This document shows, piece by piece, positions 7,224 to 13,833 of a stretch of DNA of 32,398 nt (position 1 is the first letter of the stretch; each line of letters opens with the position of its first letter). The notes beneath the pieces were generated by a model that made no database searches, had not been told where the DNA came from, and saw only the letters and a program-made list of their open reading frames with translations. Both the position numbers and the translations under genes were made by a program. This stretch comes from Candidatus Gemmiger faecavium (GTDB taxonomy: Bacteria > Bacillota > Clostridia > Oscillospirales > Ruminococcaceae): assembly GCA_019114415.1 (NCBI GenBank), contig DXFO01000006.1, positions 1-32,398 of the forward strand. The letters are read 5' to 3'.

Positions 7224-7652
7224 TCAAAAGAAATCTTCCAGCCGGATCGCGAGGCCTTTGGACGGCTTCGGCTCTTTCTCGGGCTCCACGGCGGGCTCTG
7301 CCTCGGGATCTGGCGTATCGGCCAGCCTCAGCTCCGGGCGGCCGTCCTGCGGCTCAAACTCCTCGATGCCGTAAAACTCCCGGATAATCTTATCGGCCAC
7401 ATGCGGCCCGACGCTCACATTGCCTCCTCTTTTCTTGTGGATCTCGTCCGCTTTGGCCTTGATCTTCTTTTCACAGTCGGCAATGGTCATGCCCTTTCCA
7501 CGCAAATCCGCGAGCACGACCTCCGACGCAGCCTCCGGCAGCGCGGCCAGAATATCCATCAGCTGCATTCCCAGTGTATACACCGGGCTGTATTCATCCA
7601 CCTTTTTCATCTGGGCCTTGATCTCGGCCCGTACATCTTCCCGGATGCTCAT
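7224..7652 (-). CDS. PcfK-like / AcrIIA9-family protein
   Basis: 142 residues. The helical pattern LADLRGKGMTIADCEKKIK, then GPHVADKIIREFYGIEE, and the acidic Pro/Glu-rich tail match PcfK-like proteins, the family containing the Cas9 inhibitor AcrIIA9. It immediately precedes the PcfJ-like gene, as PcfK genes usually do. The ATG has AAAGGAGTGTGAACC in front. Most family members are not proven inhibitors, so anti-CRISPR activity is only a possibility here. A PcfK-type partner role for PcfJ is the default reading. Confidence 0.65.
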   Translation of the reverse strand: MSIREDVRAEIKAQMKKVDEYSPVYTLGMQLMDILAALPEAASEVVLADLRGKGMTIADCEKKIKAKADEIHKKRGGNVSVGPHVADKIIREFYGIEEFEPQDGRPELRLADTPDPEAEPAVEPEKEPKPSKGLAIRLEDFF

Positions 7653-7655
7653 GGT

Positions 7656-7841
7656 TCACACTCCTTTGTTTCCGATTTTTCGGCCCCGGTTCAGGGCGCG
7701 CTTGATTCCATCCACCCGGCCGCTGCCGTTCATCGTCGGCCGCTGGCTGGGATGGGTATAGGCCGTTTTCCCTTCCGGCCCGCCGTGACATTGGCTCACC
7801 GGGCGCCGGCAGGCGAAGCAGTTGCCATCGCAGGGCGTCAT
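7656..7841 (-). CDS. Small Cys-rich protein
   Basis: 61 residues starting MTPCDGNCFACRRPVSQCHGG. Four cysteines plus a histidine in the first 20 residues suggest a treble-clef or knuckle zinc site, followed by a basic tail (RALNRGRKIGNKG). The ATG overlaps the upstream stop in ATGA. A longer upstream frame runs antisense-like over the membrane protein gene and was discarded. Nucleic-acid binding is possible. Confidence 0.6.
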   Translation of the reverse strand: MTPCDGNCFACRRPVSQCHGGPEGKTAYTHPSQRPTMNGSGRVDGIKRALNRGRKIGNKGV

Positions 7842-8062
7842 AGCTCCAGTTCCCTCCTCTCCTCCTCGCTCATCAGCGCATACAGCGCCGCGCCGAGTAT
7901 ATTCGCGGCCAAGATCACCGCGGCCAGAGCCAGCAGCGCGGCCATAAAACACAGCGTGCCGCCCTGGGCTTCGGCCCAGCAGGCCAGCAGAAGCCAGCCA
8001 AAGGGCAACAGCACCAGCAGCCACTTGATGGCCGCTTTGGCGATCAGCTTGCATATCTTCAC
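7838..8062 (-). CDS. Small membrane protein
   Basis: 74 residues with two strongly hydrophobic segments (about 12-29 and 36-62) and a charged C-terminal end (MSEEERRELEL). The GTG start overlaps the previous stop (GTGA), showing translational coupling. It belongs to the early operon. No family recognised. Confidence 0.6.
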   Translation of the reverse strand: MKICKLIAKAAIKWLLVLLPFGWLLLACWAEAQGGTLCFMAALLALAAVILAANILGAALYALMSEEERRELEL

Positions 8063-8241
8063 GTTCTCAGCACCTCCAATATCTCGCGCCGAACGGCATC
8101 GGCTTCCTCGTCCGGCAGCTCCCTGTAGGCGCGGGCAACCAAATCCAGCGCCGGGGCGCTCAGTTTGCTGCGCTCTTTGGAGTAGAGCTTGGTCTGGCCG
8201 ATCTTGCGTTTCATCTCTTCCAGTTCTTCACTGATCTTCAC
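8059..8241 (-). CDS. Small helical protein, unknown
   Basis: 60 residues, highly charged and helical (ISEELEEMKRKIG ... ELPDEEADAVRREILEVL). The start is GTG 8241, within the last codons of the preceding gene (14-base overlap). No recognised domain. Confidence 0.55.
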   Translation of the reverse strand: MKISEELEEMKRKIGQTKLYSKERSKLSAPALDLVARAYRELPDEEADAVRREILEVLRT

Positions 8242-8389
8242 TGTGCCTCATCCTCTCGATTTCCGCATATATTTCGGCCTTCATGGCCATGAGCGCCTCG
8301 CGTTCGGCGGGGTCTCGGTGGTACCAAGGTGTGTCAAAATAGCGCTTCGCCCGGGTGAGATAGGCGTCAATTTTTTCTACAGTGGTCAC
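8228..8389 (-). CDS. Small charged protein, unknown
   Basis: 53 residues read from GTG 8389 behind GGAGGACGAGACC. It starts MTTVEKIDAYLTRAKRYFDT and continues with a helical Ala/Glu/Met-rich second half ending at TGA 8228. It fills what would otherwise be a 160-base hole in a tightly packed operon, and its stop overlaps the next start. No family recognised. Confidence 0.55.
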   Translation of the reverse strand: MTTVEKIDAYLTRAKRYFDTPWYHRDPAEREALMAMKAEIYAEIERMRHSEDQ

Positions 8390-8405
8390 GGTCTCGTCCT
8401 CCTCT

Positions 8406-8618
8406 CTATGCGACGCTCGGCGGCTGGAACACCTGTGCCCACTCTTCCATCGGGATGTTCAGCAGCCGCCCGGCAGCCTGCACTTCGCTCCAGGTCCACT
8501 CCGCTCGGCCGTTAATCCTGCGGGACAACGCCGTCGCAGACATCCCCAGCGCCTCGGCCAGATCCTGGTTCTTCATGCCGGCATGGATGATCCACGCTCT
8601 AAGATAGTTACCTCTCAT
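8406..8618 (-). CDS. Small XRE-family HTH protein (Cro-like)
   Basis: 70 residues with a single helix-turn-helix (MKNQDLAEALGMSATALSRRING) and a short C-terminal helix (SEVQAAGRLLNIPMEEWAQVF). ATG 8618 follows AAGGAGGAGCGATC and overlaps the previous gene by 11 bases. As an early-operon XRE protein divergent from the main repressor it is the natural Cro or antirepressor candidate, but it is the fourth gene and not the first. Its target could be the 9336-9409 operators or the TTTGCA palindromes (inference). Confidence 0.7.
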   Translation of the reverse strand: MRGNYLRAWIIHAGMKNQDLAEALGMSATALSRRINGRAEWTWSEVQAAGRLLNIPMEEWAQVFQPPSVA

Positions 8619-8844
8619 GAGTGATCGCTCCTCCTTCTCTTTTTTGATCGACTTGGATCTCTTGCGGGATGTAATCCCTCTCCATGCACCCAAGCGTTGC
8701 ATAAGCCCGACTTGCGGATTCTTCAGCTTTTGCTCTTGCGGCGGCCGTTGTTTTTCGGGTCCCGATGGGAACCATGCTCAAAAGCAGATCAATCTCCTTC
8801 CGCAGGTCGTTCAAATCCATCAGGTAGGCTTCTTTGTTCGTCAC
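8608..8844 (-). CDS. Small early protein, unknown
   Basis: 78 residues starting at GTG 8844 behind GGGAGGT with 8-base spacing (MTNKEAYLMDLNDLRKEIDLL). Helical N-terminal half, then an Arg/Lys/Ala stretch (TRKTTAAARAKAEE). It overlaps the genes on both sides. A longer open frame to 9066 is an out-of-frame read of the neighbour. No function assigned. Confidence 0.5.
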   Translation of the reverse strand: MTNKEAYLMDLNDLRKEIDLLLSMVPIGTRKTTAAARAKAEESASRAYATLGCMERDYIPQEIQVDQKREGGAITHER

Positions 8845-9136
8845 TGGTTCTACCTCCCAAATCATAATTTCGTTCGTACCCGATTCCCGCGGCCACGGCT
8901 TCGGCGCGGGTGATAGGCACCGGCACATCATCCACCAGCAGCAGCGGCTGGCCGTGGTTGGCGGTGTAGTGAGCCTCGTGGCGGCCCGCTTTGCCTTCCC
9001 ATCTGACCCAGAAGCTGGTCCACAGCGGGGATCTTGCGAAAGAATATCCCCGCCGCGGCACATCAAAGCCCCGGCCGCGCAGGAAGCGGGCCAGCTTTGG
9101 GCCGTCGGTGTGCGGCCAGAACTGTATGTAAGGCAT
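8789..9136 (-). CDS. Early protein, unknown
   Basis: 115 residues from ATG 9136 (MPYIQFWPHTDGPKLARFLRGRGF), which has AAAGGG at 8-base spacing; GTG 9145 sits on top of that site and is less likely. Basic and aromatic N-terminal half, VDDVPVPITRAEAVAAG in the middle. No family recognised. Second gene of the early operon. Confidence 0.55.
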   Translation of the reverse strand: MPYIQFWPHTDGPKLARFLRGRGFDVPRRGYSFARSPLWTSFWVRWEGKAGRHEAHYTANHGQPLLLVDDVPVPITRAEAVAAGIGYERNYDLGGRTSDEQRSLPDGFERPAEGD

Positions 9137-9166
9137 GGCGCTCACCCTTTCATGGTGCAGCCCGGC

Positions 9167-9313
9167 TTACGCCGGGCGCTTGTCGGCCGCCATAATCGTG
9201 GCCATTTCCACCGCGCCAGCCACATACAGCAGCGCGGCCTCGGGCAGCTTCCGCAGCTTTTCGGCCAGGGCTTCCACCTCGGCCAGATGGTCGGGATTTA
9301 CATAGGCGTTCAT
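9167..9313 (-). CDS. First early gene, 48-residue protein
   Basis: A 48-residue frame (MNAYVNPDHLAEVEALAEKL ... AADKRPA) begins 37 bases after the early -10 box, with AAAGGAGCTGATACG before the ATG. It is mostly one amphipathic helix plus a short hydrophobic segment (AALLYVAGAVEMATIM). Promoter, ribosome site and position support it despite its size. The role is unknown; the first product after the lytic promoter is often a regulator. Confidence 0.6.
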   Translation of the reverse strand: MNAYVNPDHLAEVEALAEKLRKLPEAALLYVAGAVEMATIMAADKRPA

Positions 9314-9335
9314 CGTATCAGCTCCTTTCCGTTTT

Positions 9336-9426
9336 TTGACTCTGGTATAATTATACTTGACTTTGACAGGAATGTCAACTGCTTTTCTTTATTTTTCTTG
9401 ACTATGGTAAGATTTTGATGTATAAT
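9336..9426. promoter_or_regulatory. Divergent lysis/lysogeny promoters and operators
   Basis: Early promoter, minus strand: TTGACA (9373-9378), 17 bases, TATAAT (9350-9355). Repressor promoter, plus strand: TTGACT (9398-9403), 17 bases, TATAAT (9421-9426). Direct repeats TTGACTCTGGTA (9336), TTGACTTTGACA (9357) and TTGACTATGGTA (9398) are spaced 21 and 41 bases, on one helix face. An inverted repeat TTGACA-N4-TGTCAA (9363-9378) covers the early -35. These are probable binding sites for the XRE repressor. Confidence 0.75.
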
Positions 9427-9446
9427 TTTTTCAAGGAGGTGATTTT

Positions 9447-9830
9447 TTGAATGAGCGAATAAAACTTGTCCGCCTGGCCCAGTCGCCCAAAATGAGTCAA
9501 GACGCTTTTGGTGCCAAAATTGGCATTACTGGCGCTGCAATCTCTCGTATCGAGTCCGGCGACCGCAGTGTTACAGATCAAGTTATAATGTCTATCTGCC
9601 GAGAGTTTGGCGTATGCGAAACATGGCTGCGCACCGGCAACGGGGAGATGTTTATCCGCCCCGATCCCGATGATGAGATCGAGCGCATTCTGGCGCAAAT
9701 CTCAACCAGCGACGACGAGCTGATCCGCCGCATCATCCGCGCTTACTGGCGACTGGATGAAAAAGAAAAGGCCGCCATCAGCAAGCTGATCGACGGCCTG
9801 TGTGAAAACAGAAACACCCCCGGCGATTGA
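9447..9830 (+). CDS. XRE-family repressor (CI-like)
   Basis: 127 residues with an N-terminal HTH (LAQSPKMSQDAFGAKIGITGAAISRIESG, about 9-38) and a second block of XRE type (FGVCETWLRTGNGEMF). The C-terminal helical part is short and has no LexA-type Ser/Lys protease domain, so induction probably needs an antirepressor or another route. The start is TTG 9447 behind AAGGAGGTGA, 20 bases after a consensus -10 box. It is divergent from the early operon and likely holds the lysogenic state through the sites at 9336-9409. Confidence 0.85.
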   Translation: MNERIKLVRLAQSPKMSQDAFGAKIGITGAAISRIESGDRSVTDQVIMSICREFGVCETWLRTGNGEMFIRPDPDDEIERILAQISTSDDELIRRIIRAYWRLDEKEKAAISKLIDGLCENRNTPGD

Positions 9831-9842
9831 TCCGGGGGTGTT
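9813..9842. terminator. Bidirectional terminator after repressor
   Basis: An 11-bp stem AACACCCCCGG / CCGGGGGTGTT with an 8-base loop overlaps the repressor stop codon and separates it from a convergent minus-strand gene. A long U run is lacking, so efficiency is uncertain. Confidence 0.6.
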
Positions 9843-9849
9843 GTGCAAG

Positions 9850-9990
9850 CTATTTGGATGCGAGCGCCTTTTCCAACTCTTTCGCGTAGATCAGGAGCTT
9901 GTGCAGCACTTTTTCGTTGTCCTGGTTCCGCTGCACAATACGCGCAATGTCTGCGGCGATTGGGCTTGTGAGTGTAAATGTATGCTCCAT
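9850..9990 (-). CDS. Small protein convergent to repressor
   Basis: 46 residues from ATG 9990 (MEHTFTLTSPIAADIARIVQ ... LLIYAKELEKALASK), with AAGGGA 8 bases upstream. The frame continues to ATG 10095, but that codon lies inside the likely -10 element, so the transcript would not contain it. Another strong AAGGAGGG is followed by an in-frame ATT near 10041, an alternative start. Helical, no family recognised. It sits within the lysogeny region and may be expressed in the prophage. Confidence 0.5.
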   Translation of the reverse strand: MEHTFTLTSPIAADIARIVQRNQDNEKVLHKLLIYAKELEKALASK

Positions 9991-10086
9991 GGATATTTCC
10001 CTTCTTTCTTTTTCACAGGCTTTTACTGCTTCAAAGGGGACACCGTAAATTGATCCGCCCTCCTTTCTATCGTTTCTCTGTTTTCT

Positions 10087-10137
10087 ATAGCTCATTTTAT
10101 CACAACTTAATGTTGTAGTAAATAATAATTTAAGTTG
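10087..10137. promoter_or_regulatory. Promoter and inverted repeat in divergent intergenic region
   Basis: On the minus strand TTTACT, 17 bases and TAAAAT resemble a promoter for the small gene ending at 9850. An inverted repeat CAACTTAA (10103-10110) / TTAAGTTG (10130-10137) lies between it and the plus-strand membrane protein gene, a possible shared operator. No clear plus-strand promoter could be fixed. Confidence 0.4.
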
Positions 10138-10184
10138 TTTTTGCTGCGTTTATGACAAAATAACTAAAGTTAGGGATGCTGTAC

Positions 10185-11099
10185 ATGAAAAAATATCAAA
10201 TCGCTATTATTTCTCTTGTCGGCGCGCTCTCTTTGTTCTTTCTGGCTCTCAGCAGTATCATTCTGTGGGCCATTTTTGCGGGCATCGTAGTGCTGCTCGT
10301 TCTTCTTTGGCGGCCTAAGCCACAGTCTTCCGCTCCTCCGCGCTCAACTTCGCGCCCTACATCTGCCGATTTCGAACTGTCCATACCTGTAATTCCGGCA
10401 CCACCTAAGCCCCGTTCTGAACCATCCCCCTCCCACTCCGCAATGCCCTCAGCGAATTGCTCTGATTCCCCTGAAGAAAAAAGCGAGCCAGATGTGGTTA
10501 TTCCTCATAAAGTTAATAACGCTCCGCTTGTTTATCAATACAATAATGTAAAAATCGAAAATTTGAACTTTGACATCGTTATGAATGCGGCACTGAGCGC
10601 CAATTGGGAACTAAACGCACGAATCGAGGATGGCAGCGTTTTTATTTATAGCAATGATCAAAAAATCGGAAATCTGAATCCCAAAATAAGCTCTATGCTA
10701 TTTGACTGGATAAAAAGAAACGACCCTTATAAAATAATTCTGGAAAATGTCAATACAGAGAAAAAGGAAGCCGTTGTTTACCTTGCCTTTTACCGTTCTA
10801 TGGCTTCTAAAATGGGAAAAAGAGAGTACACAATCGCAAAAGTTATAAGATATATAGATGAAGATAAACAATTTGCAATATCTATGCTTGAAGAAGGAGA
10901 CGAAATCCACATCGAGGAAGAAATAAACGAAAACGGGGAATACACCGTGATCCTTTCCTCTGACTTTGGAGAAATCGGCACGTTCGGGAAGGCACTGGTA
11001 AAGCGAATTTTAGAGGAAGGGGCCGCAGGTGCGGCAGTGGATCATATTGACTATGACGAAAACGACAATTATATTCCATATGTGAAAGTTTACTGGTAA
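10185..11099 (+). CDS. Membrane-anchored protein of the lysogeny module
   Basis: 304 residues. Two adjoining hydrophobic segments (about 6-24 and 26-42) precede a Pro/Ser-rich linker (about 45-105) and a soluble C-terminal domain of about 190 residues. Two similar stretches, QKIGNLNPKISSML and GEIGTFGKALVKRIL, suggest an internally repeated beta-barrel-like fold. ATG 10185 is preferred to 10176 because of TTAGGGA spacing. The gene is visibly more AT-rich than the structural genes. Position between repressor and integrase is typical of lysogenic-conversion genes, for example superinfection exclusion. Function is not known. Confidence 0.6.
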   Translation: MKKYQIAIISLVGALSLFFLALSSIILWAIFAGIVVLLVLLWRPKPQSSAPPRSTSRPTSADFELSIPVIPAPPKPRSEPSPSHSAMPSANCSDSPEEKSEPDVVIPHKVNNAPLVYQYNNVKIENLNFDIVMNAALSANWELNARIEDGSVFIYSNDQKIGNLNPKISSMLFDWIKRNDPYKIILENVNTEKKEAVVYLAFYRSMASKMGKREYTIAKVIRYIDEDKQFAISMLEEGDEIHIEEEINENGEYTVILSSDFGEIGTFGKALVKRILEEGAAGAAVDHIDYDENDNYIPYVKVYW

Positions 11100-11100
11100 C

Positions 11101-11176
11101 AAAAAAATCCCGCCGCCCTGCTGGAACAGGGAGACGGGAGGCCATCAGATCGCCGGTGGCGGCAATCCTCTGCGCA
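11101..11176 (-). ncRNA. Candidate small RNA antisense to the int leader
   Basis: Minus-strand promoter TTGCAA (11206-11211), 17 bases, TATAAT (11183-11188) predicts a start near 11176. About 40 bases on, a GC hairpin (11108-11139; TCCCG..CCCTG paired with CAGGG..CGGGA) is followed by seven U on this strand, a classic intrinsic terminator. The product would be about 75 nt and complementary to the mRNA leader before integrase. No plus-strand gene needs this terminator. The -35 overlaps the third TTTGCA palindrome. Confidence 0.5.
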
Positions 11177-11204
11177 ATATGGATTATACCACCTCCGGCG
11201 TATT

Positions 11205-11222
11205 TTTGCAATCAAGTGCAAA
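11205..11222. repeat. TTTGCA-N6-TGCAAA palindrome, copy 3
   Basis: TTTGCAATCAAGTGCAAA lies 2 bases before the integrase ribosome site (ACGGAGGT) and overlaps the -35 of the antisense promoter, so a bound factor could affect both. Same element type as at 2113 and 5082. Confidence 0.55.
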
Positions 11223-11238
11223 ACGGAGGTGCATTTTT

Positions 11239-12303
11239 ATGGCAAAACGAACGAACACGGCTAAGTGGGTGGAGAGCTCCCACCGTTGGCAGATCAACGT
11301 GCAGAAGGATGGAGTGCGGAAAACTTTTGTGAGCAACAAGCCCGGCCGCACCGGCCAGCGTGAAGCAAACGCAAAGGCCGACGCCTGGCTGGACGGCGGC
11401 CTGCAGAGCCGCACGGCCACCGTGAACAGTGTGTGGCCCGAATATCTCGCGCGGCTGAAGCTCACAACCGGTGAAAGCAACTGGCGGCCCGTGGAGAGCC
11501 GCTGGAAAAACTGGGTGGAGCCCGCGATCGGCAGCAAGCGTCTGGAGAAGATCACCGAGCAGATGCTGCAGGATGTTGTGGATCGCGCGCTGGCGGCCGG
11601 GCTGGCACGGAAGACACTGAACAGCCTATGCTGTGATCTGCGCGCATTTTTCAAGTTTGCGCGCCGGGCAGGTCTGACCACCTTTCTGCCTGAGGATCTG
11701 CACGTGCCTGCCAGCGCCCGCGCCGGAGATCGAAAGATCCTGCAGCCCGATGATCTCACCGTGCTGCTGAACGAGGACACAACTTTGTACCGCGGCAAGC
11801 GGCAGCCCGATCCGTATATCCACGCCTACCGCCTGCAGGTGCTCACCGGCCTGCGCCCGGGCGAGCTGATTGGCCTGCGCTGGGAGGACGTGCGTGGCCG
11901 CAGCCTGATGCTGCGTCGGGCCATCAATGTATTGGGCGAGGAAACGCGCGGCAAGAACGACAACGCTGCGCGCACAGTTCCGCTTTCAGATCTGGCCTGG
12001 AAAGAGCTGGAGGCCCAGGGCATTCAAAAGCGCGGACCAGTGTTTCCGATTTCCAGCGAACGACACTACCGCACTTCTTGGCAGCGCTATTGCCTTTCAA
12101 ACGGTATCACGGTTACATCCGTCTACGAGCTCCGTCACACCTTTGTGTCCATCGCCCAGGCGCTTCCGGAGGCGCAGCTGAAGCGCCTGGTGGGCCATAG
12201 CAAGGCTATGGATACCTACGGCATCTATTCGCATGATGTAGATGGGCAGGATGAGGATACTGCCCAGGCTTTGGATGCTACCTTCGGCCGCTTTGCGAAA
12301 TGA
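11239..12303 (+). CDS. int: Tyrosine integrase
   Basis: 354-residue site-specific recombinase. Residues ~1-50 form the arm-binding N-terminal domain, ~60-150 the SAM-like core-binding domain, and ~175-350 the catalytic domain. Visible active-site residues are R206 in LTGLRPGE, R299-H300 in YELRHTF (Tyr replaces the usual first His), H320 in LVGHSK, and the nucleophile in DTYGIYSHD (Y327 or Y330; family alignment favours the first). ATG 11239 follows ACGGAGGTGC. It catalyses integration at the attP ~2 kb downstream. No excisionase was recognised. Confidence 0.95.
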   Translation: MAKRTNTAKWVESSHRWQINVQKDGVRKTFVSNKPGRTGQREANAKADAWLDGGLQSRTATVNSVWPEYLARLKLTTGESNWRPVESRWKNWVEPAIGSKRLEKITEQMLQDVVDRALAAGLARKTLNSLCCDLRAFFKFARRAGLTTFLPEDLHVPASARAGDRKILQPDDLTVLLNEDTTLYRGKRQPDPYIHAYRLQVLTGLRPGELIGLRWEDVRGRSLMLRRAINVLGEETRGKNDNAARTVPLSDLAWKELEAQGIQKRGPVFPISSERHYRTSWQRYCLSNGITVTSVYELRHTFVSIAQALPEAQLKRLVGHSKAMDTYGIYSHDVDGQDEDTAQALDATFGRFAK

Positions 12304-12307
12304 CTAT

Positions 12308-12356
12308 GCCCCCAACCGTTCGGAGTTTCCGAAGAGTTGGGGGTACACATTTTTTA
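12308..12356 (+). terminator. Terminator after integrase
   Basis: A two-part hairpin, CCCCCAAC/GTTGGGGG enclosing TTCGGA-GTT-TCCGAA, followed shortly by TTTTTT. It begins a few bases after the integrase stop and insulates the cargo operon. Confidence 0.85.
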
Positions 12357-12375
12357 AAAAAATTTCTTCCACCTA

Positions 12376-12404
12376 TTGACGTATACGTCATTATGTGGTA
12401 TACT
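12376..12404 (+). promoter_or_regulatory. Cargo operon promoter with palindromic operator
   Basis: TTGACG (12376-12381), 17-base spacer, TATACT (12399-12404). The perfect 14-bp palindrome TGACGTATACGTCA (12377-12390) covers the -35 and is an obvious repressor site. The HTH protein at the end of the same operon is the natural candidate for binding it (inference). Confidence 0.75.
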
Positions 12405-12436
12405 AAATACAACGAAAGGGAACGGAGGAACCGATA

Positions 12437-12754
12437 ATGAAAAAGTTCATCAGATACAATCTCAGCCGAATCATGAGCAACGCTTGGAAAGCCTTCCGGG
12501 GTCTTGCCTCCAGAGGCAAAACCTTTTCCGATTGCCTGCGCGCCGCGTGGGCGTGGGAGAGAACTCACGCTTTCACGGTTAAGGGTTGGTTTATCCGAAA
12601 ATTCCCCCGCTGCGTTCAGTATGCGATCGAGAACCGCGACAGCTGGCATATTATTCACGAGACGGAGAAGGCCGTACTGGTCGAGTGGTTCGACCGCAAG
12701 TATCCGATGAACAGTATTTCTAAGTGGGTTCCGAAGTCCTGCATCGAATTTTGA
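12437..12754 (+). CDS. Cargo gene 1, small basic protein
   Basis: 105 residues, basic and aromatic. The N-terminal stretch LSRIMSNAWKAFRG ... TFSDCLRAAWAWER matches a helical motif often seen in small proteins of Bacillota mobile elements. The C-terminal half (WHIIHETEKAVLVEWFDRKYP) looks like a small beta-rich domain. ATG follows GGAGG at 8-base spacing. First gene of the promoter-driven cassette carrying the Cas7 homologue. Function unknown. Confidence 0.65.
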   Translation: MKKFIRYNLSRIMSNAWKAFRGLASRGKTFSDCLRAAWAWERTHAFTVKGWFIRKFPRCVQYAIENRDSWHIIHETEKAVLVEWFDRKYPMNSISKWVPKSCIEF

Positions 12755-12765
12755 GGAGGATTGCT

Positions 12766-13002
12766 ATGAGTGAAAAAATTACCGTTTACCCCATCCGGCA
12801 AGCTTTTTGGGGATGTGTTCCTTGCGAGATCTATTATTTTCGTTCCAAGGAGGAGCGAGACTACTACTACTCCACCCACGACCATCTGGACAAGCTTCGT
12901 GCCCGCAGGGTAGATCCTTGCTCCGTTGATTTCTACTACAACGAGGAGCAAAACGAAGACGGATCGTTTACCGAAGCCGACTGGATTCGATACATGCGTT
13001 GA
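12766..13002 (+). CDS. Cargo gene 2, small acidic protein
   Basis: 78 residues starting MSEKITVYPIRQAFWGCVPC, acidic and Tyr-rich (IYYFRSKEERDYYYSTHDHL, then NEEQNEDGSF). ATG 12766 has GAGGAGGATTGCT in front. Separated by 11 bases from gene 1 and 15 bases from the Cas7 homologue. No recognised family. It could be a partner of the Cas7-like protein. Confidence 0.6.
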   Translation: MSEKITVYPIRQAFWGCVPCEIYYFRSKEERDYYYSTHDHLDKLRARRVDPCSVDFYYNEEQNEDGSFTEADWIRYMR

Positions 13003-13017
13003 CGAAAGGATGAGTTT

Positions 13018-13833
13018 GTGAAGAGAGTGTTTTTTATGGGATTCATCGTTGTGGACGGATGCAATCCCAACGGAGATCCCTCCAACGGAAATCTCCCTCG
13101 CATAACATACGATGGACACGGAGAAATTTCCTCCGTGTCCATCAAGAGGAAGATTCGCGATACCCTGTATTTTATGGGATGCGACATTTTTGTATGCTCC
13201 GAGCTTTCAAGCGACGGATGCAGCACGCAGAAGGAGCGCGCCGACAAAATTGAAGCCCGTTCTCCAGGTGAGTTTCGTGATCTTGCCTGCAAGAAGTGGA
13301 TTGACACGAGGCTTTTCGGCCAAGTGCTTCCTATTCCAAAGAAGCTCAGAAAAGACGCCTATGCCGATACTGTTTCCATCGGCATAAGAGGTCCTGTAAC
13401 AATTTCTCAGGCCGTATCGATCGATCCCGTAATTTCGGAACTTCAATGGATCACAAGGGCTGAAGGGTTGCTTCCTCCTGAAGGCGGAAAACTCAAAAGC
13501 CCCACCACTTTCGGACGAAAAAACTTCATCAGAAAGTCGGCGTATGTATTCACTGGAGGTGTTAGTCCCCAGCTTGCATCTCTCACGGGCGCATCCGATG
13601 ATGATATCATAGATTTTCGTGACGCGCTCCTCAAAATGTATGAGTATACCCCTTCTTCCAGCAGGCCAGATGGAACTATTTTCCTCCACAGGCTACTGTG
13701 GTGGGAGATGGAGGGAAATTCGAGCCCCGCAAAAATAATACAGTCGGTTCGCATCGAACCTTCTGAACAGTGGCCTTACTACAAGGTCGCTGTGGAAAAA
13801 ATCAACAACGCAAAAATGGAGGAATTCGTATGA
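13018..13833 (+). CDS. Stand-alone Cas7 (Csd2-like) protein
   Basis: 271 residues matching Cas7 of type I-C (Csd2) from end to end. Visible conserved blocks: NPNGDP (16-21), GHGEISSVSIKRKIR (33-47), DTRLFGQV (96-103), SIGIRGPV (120-127), SIDPV (134-138), FGRK (165-168), YVFTGGVSPQLASLTG (176-191), SSSRPDG (213-219) and WW (228-229). In Cascade this subunit polymerises along crRNA as the backbone. Size is close to canonical Csd2, so it is not a fragment. GTG start behind AAAGGATG. No cas3, cas5, cas8, cas1/2 or array accompanies it. Possible roles are a Cascade decoy or an independent RNA-binding effector; neither is proven. Confidence 0.9.
   Translation: MKRVFFMGFIVVDGCNPNGDPSNGNLPRITYDGHGEISSVSIKRKIRDTLYFMGCDIFVCSELSSDGCSTQKERADKIEARSPGEFRDLACKKWIDTRLFGQVLPIPKKLRKDAYADTVSIGIRGPVTISQAVSIDPVISELQWITRAEGLLPPEGGKLKSPTTFGRKNFIRKSAYVFTGGVSPQLASLTGASDDDIIDFRDALLKMYEYTPSSSRPDGTIFLHRLLWWEMEGNSSPAKIIQSVRIEPSEQWPYYKVAVEKINNAKMEEFV

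Noticed and set aside
5100..7652. PcfJ/PcfK as evidence for a conjugative element
   Set aside because: The pair is common in phages, and no relaxase or type IV secretion gene is present.
10882..11211. 109-residue minus-strand protein gene
   Set aside because: It overlaps the end of a better-supported plus-strand gene and the antisense RNA terminator falls inside it; no ribosome site.
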